Source of the DNA: Sacculina carcini
Lineage: Eukaryota; Arthropoda; Thecostraca; Sacculinidae
NCBI GenBank assembly: GCA_916048095.2
Contig: OU696597.1
Span: 1,775,042-1,839,041, forward strand
DNA length: 64,000 nt
Direction: 5' to 3'
The translations under genes and the position numbers were made by a program. Shown here piece by piece: positions 36,590 to 57,563 of this stretch (its first letter is position 1; each line of letters opens with the position of its first letter). Below the pieces are notes generated by a model. It saw nothing but the letters and a program-made list of their open reading frames with translations. It had not been told where the DNA came from and ran no database searches.

Positions 36590-37620
36590 GTTCAGTTCGC
36601 GAATACGACTGTCTTAGAACAAGAATAAGCTAGATTTTACGATTATTTAGACTTTATCCATTGTAATATTTTTTCGTAATTTGGATTTTTCCCTTGACTT
36701 AATCAAAGGTTTATTTAGAATTTCTTTCAGGATAAATATTATGTCATGAAAAGACAACATGTGTTTATGATTTGATATGATCAGCAGATATTTTGATATG
36801 TGACAACACACAACTTTGACATCACATCTTAACTTTATTTGAAGTAAAATTCACTGAATTTCGAATTGAAGTGATTTTTCGAGAAGCATGAATTTGATAG
36901 ATAACGTAGCTTTTTTCTTATTTGGTACATTTATTAAATTTTTCCTTGTGTATTTAATTTTTTTTTTATAGGGGGATAACCTAATAAGAAAACTATGTAT
37001 ATTCCATTAAATCTTGGATTTATGTTGGCGTGTTTGCGAGTAGGCATTGCCGATAGTAATATTCTGACGGAAGCCCATTACTTAGTCGGACAGTATGTTG
37101 ACGCTCAGTTTAGTCGTGTCGATCGCTATGTGAATTCGCCGGAATGCGACAAGAAACGGCGCAATGCCGCTGCCATGCTACGCGAAGCCCAGCTATTGCA
37201 GGCGTCGTGCGATCGCAGCACAGCGAGAAACGAACGCCAACGCGCCCTCGTCAAGAAGATGAACAACTTCGAACAAATGTCGCTCCTGGACGAGACCTGT
37301 GTGCGACAGTGTTTGGTTGAGAGGCGGCAGTATTTGGAACTGGCGTTGACAAGTTACTTGCACTGCCTTCGCGTCGGGCGCCGTCACGACTTTTTGGTCT
37401 ACCGCGTTGTTGCGCTGTGGTTATCGGAGCGAGAAGGCCAGGTTAGCCACCTGCTCGCCGCCAATGTCGACCAGGTTCCCTGTCACAAATGGTTGCCTCT
37501 GTTACAACAGCTGGCCGCTAGACTGGGTCGTCGTGTGACGTCATCCAATTCGTCAACGACAAGCGACAATTCTGGCGAGGCGGCGACATCGACGCACGCA
37601 CACAGGTGTGTTTATATGTA

Positions 37621-37658
<38 letters not shown>

Positions 37659-39849
37659 TATATGTAGGCTTATATTTCATAGTTCATATTCGATTGCCCA
37701 CAATAAATGACACAACAAACGGAAAAATCAGCGGAGGCAAAAAAGTTTGTCGAAATGGCGCACTTTGACGAAACTTCATTATTCATAATTGCTATATCAA
37801 ATTAGTTATTAGAATTATTATAAAATTTTAATTTTACGTTAATAAATTTACGTTATTTTACGTTATCGTACGTTACGTTAATTTTATTCAATAAAATTAA
37901 TTATTAGTATATAAACACATTAATTGTCAAATCGAACTTTTAAGAATAACACTGTCATTCAGGTGTTTGTATGTACTTGTATGTTTGTGTGTATGAAAAT
38001 GAAAATGTTTTCATGTGTTGAAAATGTCAATTTGTGAAATATGTGTATTAATGTCAAAAATTAGCGACTGATTTATTTGTTATAATGTCAATATGTAAGT
38101 GATGTTGGTTTATATCTGAAAGATCCAATGCTCAATAGGTTATTTTGAATTTTGAATTGTATTTAAAACTCACAATTAAACACAAGCATTTTATGTGTCC
38201 AAAATAAAATAAAATACAAATACGTACAATCAATGGTAAAATAATCCTTAAAATTTACACTTTACCATTTTTATTTCGCATGTAAAACACAATTTATCTC
38301 TGTATATTCGCACTGTACGTCTTATATATATGTGTGTGTGTATAATTCAATCTATTTGACTGAATTGAACAGGGCATTATTCTGTCGCACTCTGCAGCGT
38401 ATAGTGAAGGCATGTACTGTCAAACATCCTCATCACGGACTGCCTGTGTTGCTGGCGCTCATACATGCCTTATACGACGGTGTAAGCGGAGCAGGGGATT
38501 CGGCGACAGAAGCGCGTATTTCTGCAGCGTCTTCAGTTGTGGATTGCATAACACACACTTCACCCGATCTTGCTGAACACGTGACTCAATTGTCTGGGCT
38601 GTGCAAGGCTCTCATCGATTTATCTAGCTATCAACCGGCGGCTGGTGCCAACAAGTATTTGCGTGTTCCGTCCTCGTGTGGTCTCACCGGTTTGACTCAA
38701 CTGTCCCGTGTGGCTGTACCAACTGATTACATTCCCATACAGATAGACGGTGAGTATCGTTCTGTGGCGACGGTCGAATCGTGGGGATCTAATTTCACCA
38801 CACTTATCGGCGTCAATGTGCCCAAGAAACTCACCTGCCTGGCGTCCGATGGCAAGACACGATGTGTGCTTCTCAAAGGCCGCGACGATTTGCGTCAGGA
38901 CGCAGTTATGCAACAAGTCTTTGGTGTTGTCAACCAATTGCTGGAGCAATGTCGCGACGAAGGACAACGACTACATTGTCTGCGCATGCGTACCTACAAG
39001 GTAGTGCCTCTGTCACAGCGTTCTGGCGTCATTGAGTGGTGTGCAAACACTACACCTATGTTTACCTATCTGAGCCGAGCACACGCATTCTATAGGCCAG
39101 GCGACATGAAAATCACCGACGCCCGTAATATGATGTCGCAAACAGCGCATGAATCTCCCGCTGAGCGCCTAAGTGTCTATTTGAACATTTGCCAGCGTTT
39201 GAAGCCTGTGTTTCGGCATTTCATTCTCGAACGCTGCGTACAATCTCGCGAATGGCACACACGCCGATGTCGCTATTCACGCAGCGTAGCCGTCGCCTCA
39301 ATGGCTGGCTATATACTGGGCCTAGGCGATCGACATGCCAACAATTTACTTCTCGATGAACAAAGCGGTGAGTTGATTAATATTGATTTTGGCTTGGCGT
39401 TCGACGGTGGTCTTTTGTTGAACACTCCTGAAACTGTGCCGTTTCGTCTGACTCGCGATGTGGTCGATGGAATGGGCTCTTGCGGGGTCGAGGGCTGGTT
39501 CCGAGCGGCCGCCGAACACACGCTGACGGTTCTGCGCAAACACAGCCACGTGGTTCTGACTATTGTAAGAGTTATACTCGATGATCCGCTGTACATTTGG
39601 ACGCTGACACCTGAGAAAGTCAGCCGGGTACAGCACAGCGAAAGGACGGTTTTGAACGAAGATCCCGTTCATCACCATGCTGACAACAAAATGGCCGAGC
39701 GGGTCATGTCACGCCTGGCGGAGAAGTTGCGAGGTCACGAGATGGGTCAGGTCATGACCTGTGCTGACCAGGTCAACTATTTGATTCAGGAAGCGACCGA
39801 TGTGAATAACTTGTGCCGGCTTTTTCACGGCTGGCAACCGTATTTGTGA
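29628..39849 (+). CDS. ATM: ATM serine/threonine kinase (PIKK), 3 coding exons
   Basis: Apical kinase of the DNA double-strand-break response. Exons 29628-36546, 37041-37605, 38373-39849 join in phase to 2,986 residues (human 3,056). The N-terminus (MSVMDDLKRCCDGL, then ERRKCAEQMLDLL) matches the ATM start and TAN motif region. Residues to about 1,900 are helical repeat, then FAT. The kinase has LLKGRDDLRQDAVMQQVF (~2660), YKVVPLSQRSGVIEWC, YILGLGDRHANNLLLD (catalytic, ~2813), INIDFGLAF (DFG, ~2831) and PETVPFRLTRDVVDGMG. The C-terminal FATC ends CRLFHGWQPYL. TYKVVPLSQRSGV and the GVEG segment favour ATM over ATR or mTOR. The 6.9-kb first coding exon is striking beside the 60-odd exons of vertebrates. 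Intron 1 starts with (CA)n and intron 2 with (TG)n. The exon 2 acceptor (tttgcgag|TA) is weak and was set by phase. Confidence 0.94.
36547..37040 (+). other. ATM intron 1 with (CA)n at the donor
   Basis: GTGGGCTG followed by (CA)16 at about 36557-36588, then AT-rich sequence. A stronger-looking acceptor (tttttttatag, 36971) gives an immediate stop in the required phase, so 37041 was preferred. Confidence 0.6.
37606..38372 (+). other. ATM intron 2
   Basis: Donor GTGTGTTTA leads into (TG)n (37618-37656). A short TTACGTTA-like repeat follows at 37830-37890. The rest is unremarkable AT-rich DNA. Confidence 0.6.
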
Positions 39850-40691
39850 TAAATTTCCTGCCGCATAAAGTCCTGATACACGGGTTTCTATGACATTTTA
39901 CTCACTGTTTTGTTATTGCCACTAACTGGATATTTAATAACGTTTTATACTAAATGGCTGATTTTGTTTACAATGCATTCCGCTGCGGAAATCGGTTGCT
40001 TTTTTTTAATATATTTGCATAGAAATATATATTGCAATATATGTTTGCTCAGTGTTTTTCAGCCAAACGCCATATCATATAATGTTGGAGCTTCTAATAG
40101 CATGGTGAGTAGTGCGCCGTTTTCGTACAAATTGCGCCAACTATGCACAGTTTCACTTTTCCGTCAATTCTCACAGATGACGTTCTGGAAGGGATCTACG
40201 CGATTGATAGTTAAATTTAAAAAAAAAATTCCCCAATACTTCATACAGACGAGCTTCGAAAATAAGTTGTTTCATATATATACAACGCTCGTGTGTGTGT
40301 GTGCGTGTGTGTGTCTGTCTGTCAGAAACTGAAATAGAATATGGAGCACACTCGGAAAGACACACATCAAACAATAAATATATAATCAAATTCAAGACAC
40401 ACATCGTTCAGTTCAACATGAAATTAAACCAATAATTTTTGCCTGCGGTATTGTCACAGTATCCGCGGATAGACTAAATGTTATTAATGTCACAACACCT
40501 TGCTTCCCTTCCATTGTAAATTTCTATTCCACGCAGGTTTATCTACGCAATGTGCCCGGGAATAAAAATAGCACAAGTCAAAACACACCCGCATTCCGAT
40601 AAATAACCACACCCTCCAATGACAACTTTTGTGTGGGATCTGTTCAGTAGCAACTCAACGATTCATAAATCGAGGAATTTGAAGTTTACGT
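39850..40691. other. Convergent 3' region of ATM and COASY
   Basis: 3' UTRs of the two genes. AATAAA at about 40373-40378 is a candidate ATM poly(A) signal. A short (GT)n occurs at 40290-40315. No other gene seen. Confidence 0.4.
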
Positions 40692-43600
40692 TCACTGGTC
40701 TCGGACGGTGGCAGGGTTGAGATGGGCCGTGAGATCGCTCCACGCTCTATCCACCTGTTGTTCGGTAAATGTTCGCTGCCACAACGAACAGAACACCACA
40801 TGTGCATCGCTCACCCGTCTCATATTGCCACACTGTTTGTTGAGTCTTTGTTGTGCGTGCTCTTCGCTGCAACCATCACGCATCACTGCACGGCGTACCG
40901 CCTCATCATCGGGCACAATGACCGTCCATACCTCATCACACAACCTCTCCCAGCCGGCCTCCAGCAACACCGCCGCCTCCAGAACCACTACAACATCGCT
41001 AGCGTGTTGCTGTATCGCCTCATCAGCTAGCTGAGCTGTTAGAGGCCAGACAATATCGGTGAGCCGCGTTAGCTGTGCTCCTTCATCTCGGTCGGCGTTG
41101 CTGAAAACGATCGAGGCGAGCGCTGAGCGGTTGATGGTTCCATCTGACGCCAGAACTTCAGCACCAAATGCTGCCACGACGGCCGTGTGTCCAGCTGTGC
41201 CTGGTTCATAGACGCGATGAGCCAGTTTGTCGCAGTCTATAACGACAGCACCGCGATGTTGCAGCAGCTTGCAAACAGCAGATTTGCCGCTGGCCAACCC
41301 GCCAGTCAGCCCCAGTACGTACGGACCTGTGGGTGTAATATAATTTATCATAAAACATCTGTTTGTTATTGTTATTGGCGTTTTAAGCGAGCATTACAGC
41401 CAGTTGAGACTATATGGCGCCCCCCGCTGTGAGCAAATTTACAGTGGTGACTCCCGGTAGACTCAAGCCGTGAGGTGTAGATAAACAAACCCGGGGCCAG
41501 GATTCGAACCGCGAGCCTCTGACACACGAGAGTTCAGCGCCTAACCACTGAGCTACTCGGCAGCTAAAACGTCTATTTGAATGGCATTTTGTAGGAACAA
41601 TTGAAAAATAGAACGTCTCTTCTAATTAAACGTCACTTTGATTAATTCTTCTCTTTTGGCAATAGCTATGACTGACTGATTTTTATTGGTGAAATTGAGA
41701 TTAATTACCACTAATCACCATGTATTTGTGTATTTTGTGAAATAAATACGCATAAATGTTAGCTGGTTCTAATTTCATCCATAAACTAATTTAAAATAAA
41801 ATATCCATAATTTCGTTGACCGTACATTCTGGAAATTCCGAACAGCTGGCCCAGGAGTCGGTGACCCAAAACGCTGACATATTTTGGCTCTGTTTGGAAC
41901 CAAAAAAAAACAAAAACCAACCAAAAAACAAATGTTTGGAGCCTAAATTTTTTATATCCGACTTTATGGCCGAGGTGGATACATTTGTATATTCATTCTG
42001 TATTCTAGCGTCTTAGGTGTTAGTTGTGTATAATATATAAATAGTTGTGTATAATATATAACATATATGTGTATAAATATCTCCCTTCTCCATCTTTTTT
42101 CATTTTCAAACATTTTTGAGAGAAAAAAACTCCAGGAAGCTACTAGGCGGATCTAAAGAGTTGGTTCCCGGGTTGCCGACTCCCGAGCTAGTGGAGGAAT
42201 AGAGCGGCACCCTCCCTTGTTCAGTGGTTCCTGTGAAACCTGTGGGCCGCAGTCGCTGATTGGGCCGCTGCCGTCGCAAAGCTCCCAACTGACGCACACG
42301 CTCCACAGTTGAGCTGAACTTATCACCGCTCAGGTCATCGGGCAGATGCCAGGATTGTAGATCGCCAAGTTGCTGTTGAGCCTTGCCCACCACTGGTACG
42401 CTGACAATTCGCAAAGGCGCAAGACCAACTGCTTCACGTGCGCTGTTGATAATGCCAGCTCCCGCTCGGGTCTCTTCACTAACCACCAACATATTCATGC
42501 TAGGATCCTCGCTAACACACACGCACACAGTACATTATATTAAGACAGTGGTTCCCAACCTTTTTCAGCTTGTTACCCAATTTAGCATCCCATATTAAGC
42601 ATGTTACCCCTTTGTTACTGTACATGTTACTGTAAGCATTCACACACACACACGCACGCGTGCGCACAACTATATATAACACGCCATATGAACAATACAA
42701 TATCCACACAATGCAAACAATAAACATAATATGCTAAGTTAACATGAATCCCAATACAAGGTACCGCAATGTTTTCTTGAATTTCAGAATTATTAACATT
42801 TTCCTGTCACCCCTACATTACCCCCGAACAATTGCTAAATTACCCCCAGGGGGTAATTTACCCCCAGGTTGGGAACCACTGTATTAAGATATTTATATCG
42901 CGCTTTTCACCCGAAGGTCTCCAAAGCGCTCTCACACACATACACACACACGGGTTTTGTATAGGCACATATATAATGCTTGTGTGTGGTAAACAATATG
43001 GCTTATTGATGTAACGAAGACGATGAAGGGTCTTATGGATATAAAATGAGTCACTGACCGGGTCGGACCGAGTGGGTCAAGCAGTGTGACCGTGTGACAC
43101 TGTGTCACGTGATCCAGGTCACCAACGAGCCGTCGCACAGTGTCGGCACGCTGCTGCACCGGTGCTACCAGCTCGGCCAGCGTTTTGTCGACGAGCAATG
43201 GCGCACCGGCCACGCCAACCGTCAGAGTGCGGCGGCAGTGAAGCAACGCAGCGCTCAGCAATAACTTGTGACCATCGTGAATGCAATCAAATGTACCGCC
43301 GACCGCTACATGGTCGCACATGTCCCCGTAAGAAGACGGAAGCTCGGCTGCCACGGGAGGCGGGTCGCTCGAAAGGGTGTGTGGTTCAGAATCTACCAGT
43401 TGGTCATCGAGAAACTTGACGGCGTGCGGAGCGGTGGAGGGCTGGATTCGCTCGAGGACAGTTCGATCACAGAGCGCCTGCGATGACGTTAGCAACACTT
43501 GGACGGGATCCTCGGTGGTTGCTACCGGTGCGGGGACCGCAGCCGTCGATTTGAGATGGCTCAACAGTACACGCACGTCCACACGTGGACATACGTGCGA

Positions 43601-43798
43601 CGCACACGTGTAGATACGTGTGATGAGTGGTACGTGGTGTGGAGCGGGAACTTGTGGAGGCCCGTGAGGGATCACGTGTACGTAGAGACGACGGGACACG
43701 TTCGCAGCGGCTGCTCGCAGTAGATTGGCTAACGATATTCCAATAGGTTTCAATGCACGACAAGAGCAGAAAACAAGCATGCCAGTGTTGCACTTCAT
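40692..43798 (-). CDS. COASY: Bifunctional coenzyme A synthase (PPAT + DPCK), 3 exons
   Basis: Catalyses the last two steps of CoA synthesis: 4'-phosphopantetheine plus ATP to dephospho-CoA, then phosphorylation to CoA. Minus-strand exons 43798-43059, 42511-42240, 41326-40692 join in phase to 548 residues (human 564). The N-terminus GMLVFCSCRALKP...LYVHVIP resembles the mitochondrial-targeting start of human COASY. The adenylyltransferase domain has VAVGGTFDCIHDGHKLLLSA (T/HxGH-type nucleotidyltransferase site) and EDPSMNMLVVSEETRAGA. The kinase domain starts YVLGLTGGLASGKSA (P-loop) and has VIDCDKLAHRVYEPG and LLEAGWERLCDEVWTV. Both active sites look intact. Divergent from XBP1, convergent with ATM. 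Confidence 0.95.
41405..41562 (-). mobile_element. tRNA-derived SINE, family B
   Basis: Minus strand: head CCGAGTAGCTCAGTGGTTAG, then GCGGTTCGAATCC (B-box), and a tail similar to the copy at 9222-9390. In COASY intron 2. Confidence 0.65.
42546..42881. mobile_element. hAT MITE with perfect 8-bp target duplication
   Basis: 336 bp, 16-bp perfect inverted termini CAGTGGTTCCCAACCT and complement, flanked by identical TATTAAGA at 42538-42545 and 42882-42889. The right part has GGGGGTAATTTACCCCC-type palindromic sequence. In COASY intron 1. An older relative lies at 8855-9115. Confidence 0.92.
42885..42950 (+). repeat. TATATCGCGCTTTTC repeat tail
   Basis: ATTTATATCGCGCTTTTCAC then CTCCAAAGCGCTCTCACACA resembles the widespread invertebrate SINE/LINE 3'-tail motif (TTATATAGCGCTTTT...CAAAGCGCT). 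Fragment only, in COASY intron 1. Confidence 0.4.
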
Positions 43799-44415
43799 TG
43801 TCGCTCAGACAACAATCAAAACCTGTTTACAAGCAGCAAATGTACACACAAAAATAACAATGGATACCGTCCGCCCAACTTAACGTTGAAGAAATACCAA
43901 CAACAGAACTCTTCACAATTCGAAACCCCATAACCGAGACGATAAAGCGAAAACAAAAAATAAAAGTAAGCAAGCACACCTAGTTTGTATTTAAGCAACC
44001 ATAATTCAAACATCTAGTCGGATAAACTGTTTAGTACTCTGCTGCATGACTGTTTTTTAGCCAATTAGCCCCGAAAACTCATAAATTTCACGGTTTTGAT
44101 CATCGTATCGGATTTTGATCTATTTTAAAACATTTGGAAACAAAACAAGAGTGTACGACAAATACTCAAATTTGTAATCTCTGATGTGTATATGATGTAT
44201 TACCACGATTATTTGTTTTAATTTGGTCTAAAAATAACAATGAACGCATTTAAAAGTATTTTTGTTGTTTATTGTAATTAACCAATCAAATACCGACACG
44301 TTGCGCTACCAAATAGATGAGCAGCGCTGATATACGTGGCAGTAGTTAAGTGGTGTTGCGTAGTTTGAGGGTAGCTGGGTTGAGGTGGTGCGTGTTTTGC
44401 ATATTGAGCTGCAAG
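43799..44415. promoter_or_regulatory. Divergent COASY/XBP1 promoter region with ERSE-like box
   Basis: 617 bp between the two start codons. CCAAT at 44282-44286 is followed after exactly nine bases by ACACG (44296-44300), one change from the ER stress response element CCAAT-N9-CCACG. An ACGTGGC element (44334-44340) resembles the UPRE core. Vertebrate XBP1 is itself induced through an ERSE, so this fits XBP1 regulation; function here is inferred. Confidence 0.5.
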
Positions 44416-46186
44416 ATGACCACGAAAATTGTTATCACTCCTGGAAAGGTTATAAAAAGAGAATGTGCCAGCCCAGCTACCCAAGTGAAGAAAATTCGTG
44501 TCATCTCAGTGGATGGCAAGTTGGTGCCCGCCGATAGCTTTAGAGCTTCAGAACTGCCCAAGACCAGACCTGCTCAGGTTATATCGTTTCTGGCGGTGAA
44601 AAATGATGACAGCAGATATTGTGTCCTCAAGAGGCCATTTAACGGCGCCAAATTTGAAGCAGCCGACACCTGCAGTAATGAAAGAAATTTGCCAACCAGT
44701 CTTGATATGGGCAGGAAACGACAGCGATTGGACCATCTTACACAAGACCAGAAATTGCTCAGAAGGTATGCATTTTTGTTTCTCTATTACGTTTATTGGG
44801 CTGGCAATCTTTTCCGCCTATAATTGGGCGTATTTTGTCGTTTTAACCTAACCTTGAAATATTTGAGATTATAGATGTCTCCGAAAAGCCGTAAAAAACG
44901 TTGCCAGCTGGGAGTTTACTTTTTTGCCAACAAATGTCACTAATAAAACACCCTAAAAGGCAAGTCAACCGTATATCGTATTTGTTATCAAATATCCGTC
45001 AAATTTAACAATAATCGAACTTGTATCGCTGATTATTGGCTGTGTATAACGCACAATCAACCAGAAACTTTGCTCGACTAACATTAGCTCGTCTGTTGAT
45101 GCAGAAAGCTGAAGAACCGTGTGGCAGCACAATCAGCCAGGGACCGGAAAAAGGTTGAAATGGACTTGATAAGCGAGAGGGTTTGTCAGCTAGAGAAACA
45201 GGTTAGTCAGCACTGACATATCTACTTTTATTCCGCTCACAAAAAAGTAAAAAAGATACGATACTAAAAAAGTATCGTGATCAAGCAGCAGAATAGCCAA
45301 GAAAATATGCTTAAATTAACCTTACAATGGAAAAAGTAACCTAACGACGAAAAAGTAACTTTTGGTAACCTAACAACTTCTTTTTTTAATTATTATCATA
45401 TACAACTTTTTCATGCAGTTTTAGGCATCTTATGAAAAAGTGACCTTTAGATGAAAAGTAACTTTTGACAGCCCTAGTAATTATTTATACATGTGGCTGA
45501 AAAGTAGAGCGTCACATGTCCTATTAATCACAGTTCAAAGCCTTCTGATCATAACTCAATCCGCGTCAACTGAAGTTTTGACAACTTTTAATATATTAAA
45601 TATTAATCAAATCTATTTTTATATTTACTATTTATTTTCAAAGATATTTGCCAATTTTAGGATGGTAGACGGGTCGGATAGAATGATCTGTTGTGGTCGT
45701 TTATCTTATGTTTTGTCGCTGATGTTGTTTGGTGATCAGAATGAAGAGCTGATGCGTCAGAACGATGCGCTCCAGCGACAGAACCAGTTGTTGGCCGAAC
45801 AGAACGCCGCGCTGTTGAAGCGAGTAGATCGTGGTAGCGTGCAATCAGCGATCGACAGACGCGACACATCCCTTGAGTCTGCAGCACTCATTAGTGGCCC
45901 TCGGCAGCAGGGACAGGAGAGTTGTCGTCGTCTGGCGGCGCTGATCACACTGAGCATGCTCGGCTGGGCGCAGTTCCAACTGGTGATGGCCGCTCAGGTG
46001 ATGATGGCGTCACGGGTCTGCTCCACACGGTCGCTCGAGTGGTGTTCGGTGAAGAAGCTACGATCGGCGCAGATGTTCCGGCGATCGTATCTTGCTCCTC
46101 CTCCTCCTCCCCACCATCCGATGACGACGACGCAGAAATGGTGGGGTCCGAAGCAGAAGGGTTGGCAGCCACCGATGGAACATTGA
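44416..46186 (+). CDS. XBP1: XBP1, unspliced form (XBP1u)
   Basis: bZIP transcription factor of the unfolded protein response. Conventional exons 44416-44765, 45105-45201 and 45740-46186 give XBP1u of 297 residues. The bZIP runs from GRKRQRLDHLTQDQKLLRR across the first join to KLKNRVAAQSARDRKK (basic region) and the leucine-rich zipper through NEELMRQNDALQRQNQLLAE. After the IRE1 region the unspliced frame holds a hydrophobic segment (RRLAALITLSMLGWAQFQLV, about residues 213-232, then MAAQVMMA) and ends TTTQKWWGPKQKGWQPPMEH. The end is laid out like the human arrest peptide (W-G-x-x-Q-x-x-W-x-P-x-M). In vertebrates these parts carry the mRNA to the ER membrane for IRE1. Start chosen at the ATG in good context. 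Confidence 0.93.
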
Positions 46187-46497
46187 CGATGAAGGACGAG
46201 CTGAGCGCCGACCTGTCGGACAAGGATCTCGACCTGGACATCATGGACTGGATTTGTCGTCTGGACGAGACGGATGATTGCAGTAAGTCAGCGCAGCGTT
46301 CAGTTTCCTCCTCGTCTCTCGGCGTTCACACCGCTTCTCCTACTTCTCTTCGCTCTGCCGACTGTCCTGCAAGTCCTTCGTCTTCTCGTGGTCACAGCGA
46401 GGCAGTGCAGGACGACGATGTCAGCTCTCTGTTCGATGAAGATTGCTCCCGATTTCCGTTTGATGAGCACTTGCTGTTTCCGCAATTGGTTCTTTGA
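44416..46497 (+). CDS. XBP1: XBP1, IRE1-spliced form (XBP1s)
   Basis: Removal of 45882-45904 (23 nt) by IRE1 joins 45740-45881 to 45905-46497 and shifts the frame, giving about 393 residues (human XBP1s 376). The join reads ESAAGTGE, matching the vertebrate ESAAGAGP. The new frame is acidic and serine-rich, with DLSDKDLDLDIMDWICRLDE and a C-terminus DEHLLFPQLVL, close to the vertebrate ANELFPQLISV end. This is the transactivation domain. 45905-46186 is read in two frames. Confidence 0.92.
45325..45476 (-). mobile_element. Truncated copy of the TAGGGCTGTC MITE
   Basis: Minus-oriented partial copy of 13073-13298: same GTTACTTTTTC blocks and one intact end (TTTTGACAGCCCTA at 45463-45476). The other end is missing. 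In XBP1 intron 2. Confidence 0.65.
45874..45915 (+). promoter_or_regulatory. Paired IRE1 hairpins and 23-nt unconventional intron
   Basis: Hairpin 1: stem TGAGT/ACTCA (45874-45878, 45886-45890), 7-nt loop CTG|CAGC. Hairpin 2: stem CCCT/AGGG (45898-45901, 45909-45912), loop CGG|CAGC. Both loops fit the IRE1 consensus CNG|CNGN, with cleavage after the third base. Intron 45882-45904 is 23 nt, the length required (2 modulo 3) to enter the activation-domain frame. In animals the exons are then ligated by RtcB. Confidence 0.95.
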
Positions 46498-46727
46498 GTG
46501 TTTTCTGTTTGGGTTTGTTGCGGTTTGTGTGGTATACTGGAGTCATGTACGTCGTTATATTTTGTTTACAAAAAAAGATTCGTCATTGTTTATGTTACAG
46601 AGTGTGTTTTTCATAGAGAGTGCATGATATTCTATCCGGAAATAATATACGCCATATTCCAGATCCAGGGTATTATGTTAATATTGTCAATATTGCTTTA
46701 ATATTGCCTTCGAGGATAAACTCGTCA
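46498..46727. other. XBP1 3' UTR
   Basis: No ORF of interest or clear AATAAA before the SINE. Followed directly by the SINE at 46728. Confidence 0.3.
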
Positions 46728-47042
46728 AGTGACAGCTGCTACACGGAAAGAAGTCTTATGAACACACACACAGGTGTGTCCCGTGCAGCTCGCTGCCATC
46801 GCAGAACCAACCCTCTCCACGCTATGACACCACAAGGACGGAAGACGTATCAGAGAGGGCTACCTCCCCAGAATGCATGACACAACACATGACTGATATC
46901 TGGTACCATCATTTACTGCTGGGTGGACAGGGGCTGTTGGATTATATAATTCGCCCAATGAAATTCTCCTTCGCCGGGTTTCGAACCACGGACATCTCGC
47001 TTGTGAAGCAGGTGTTCTACCACTACACCACGGAGCCCAACA
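46728..47042 (-). mobile_element. tRNA-derived SINE, family A, near full length
   Basis: Minus strand: head at 46965-47042 (TCCGTGGTGTAGTGGTAGAA; GTGGTTCGAAACCC), full body. Between the convergent 3' ends of XBP1 and ATRIP. Confidence 0.88.
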
Positions 47043-47203
47043 AATGAATGAACACACTCATCAATATTAGCTATTTTACTGTCTGAAATAGTCACCTAAT
47101 ACAGTACAACACCCGTCACAATATCACACGTCATAACAGAATGAACCAATGAGCTAGCTGTAGAGTGACGTCACGATGACCTGGAAGCGTTGACATGACA
47201 CGG

Positions 47204-56943
<9,740 letters not shown>

Positions 56944-57410
56944 GCCGTCAGTTCAGTTCCGTCTCAGATAAGCTAGACAATCCTACAAATAGCAGGCACA
57001 TAAATGACGAAACCCCAAAATACTCAATGACTAGATCGACAATGATCACATCCACGGCTATTTTCTTCTCAATACTCAAGTACCTTGCGATTAATGGCAC
57101 AGAAACCTGTTGGACACCCAACTTGTTGTTGTTGTTGTTGTTGTTGTTGTTATTGGTTACTGCATATAGCACAGGTTAGGCTCAGATGCAGGGATCACAC
57201 AATGCAACTCTTTTGTTACACAAGCATCATAGATGCATGCTACTCGTGTTGCCTTAACCTAAAGCTATAAAAATAACTCAAGTTAGAGGGAATATCTAGA
57301 GCAGTAATACGATTACCCTTATGTGTACAGATAATAGATATTAGTTGAAATGAAGATATAATTGAATTGAGTTCATAGTGAGCAATAATAACAGATACAT
57401 GACGCAACGG
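56944..57410. promoter_or_regulatory. ATRIP upstream region
   Basis: The 5' flank of ATRIP contains a (TTG)n run at 57120-57152, with no recognised promoter box. It is bounded by the poly(A) tail of the LINE. Confidence 0.3.
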
Positions 57411-57563
57411 CGTTTTTTTTTTTTTGTTGTTTTTATTTTTTTTTGTTTTTTTTTGTGTGATTTTTTTTTTTCAATCAAGAAAGAAGCATAGGAAAATAAA
57501 TCAGAGAAAGTGATATATTACTGATTGTAGACAATTTGCAGTGATGACAATTTTCTGAAGTAA

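Noticed and set aside
36962..36971. tttttttatag as the acceptor of ATM exon 2
   Set aside because: Strong pyrimidine tract, but the phase required by exon 1 gives an immediate TAA.
41495..41562. Possible tRNA gene on the minus strand
   Set aside because: tRNA-like head of SINE family B; pairing is incomplete and the body is shared with 9222-9390.
44350..44415. Upstream in-frame extension of XBP1
   Set aside because: No ATG in the extension; the ATG at 44416 gives a conserved-length protein.
45902..45966. CGG|CTGG at 45961 as the IRE1 3' site, giving a 59-nt intron
   Set aside because: Frame-compatible but lacks a good stem; the 45879/45902 hairpin pair matches vertebrate XBP1 base for base in key positions.
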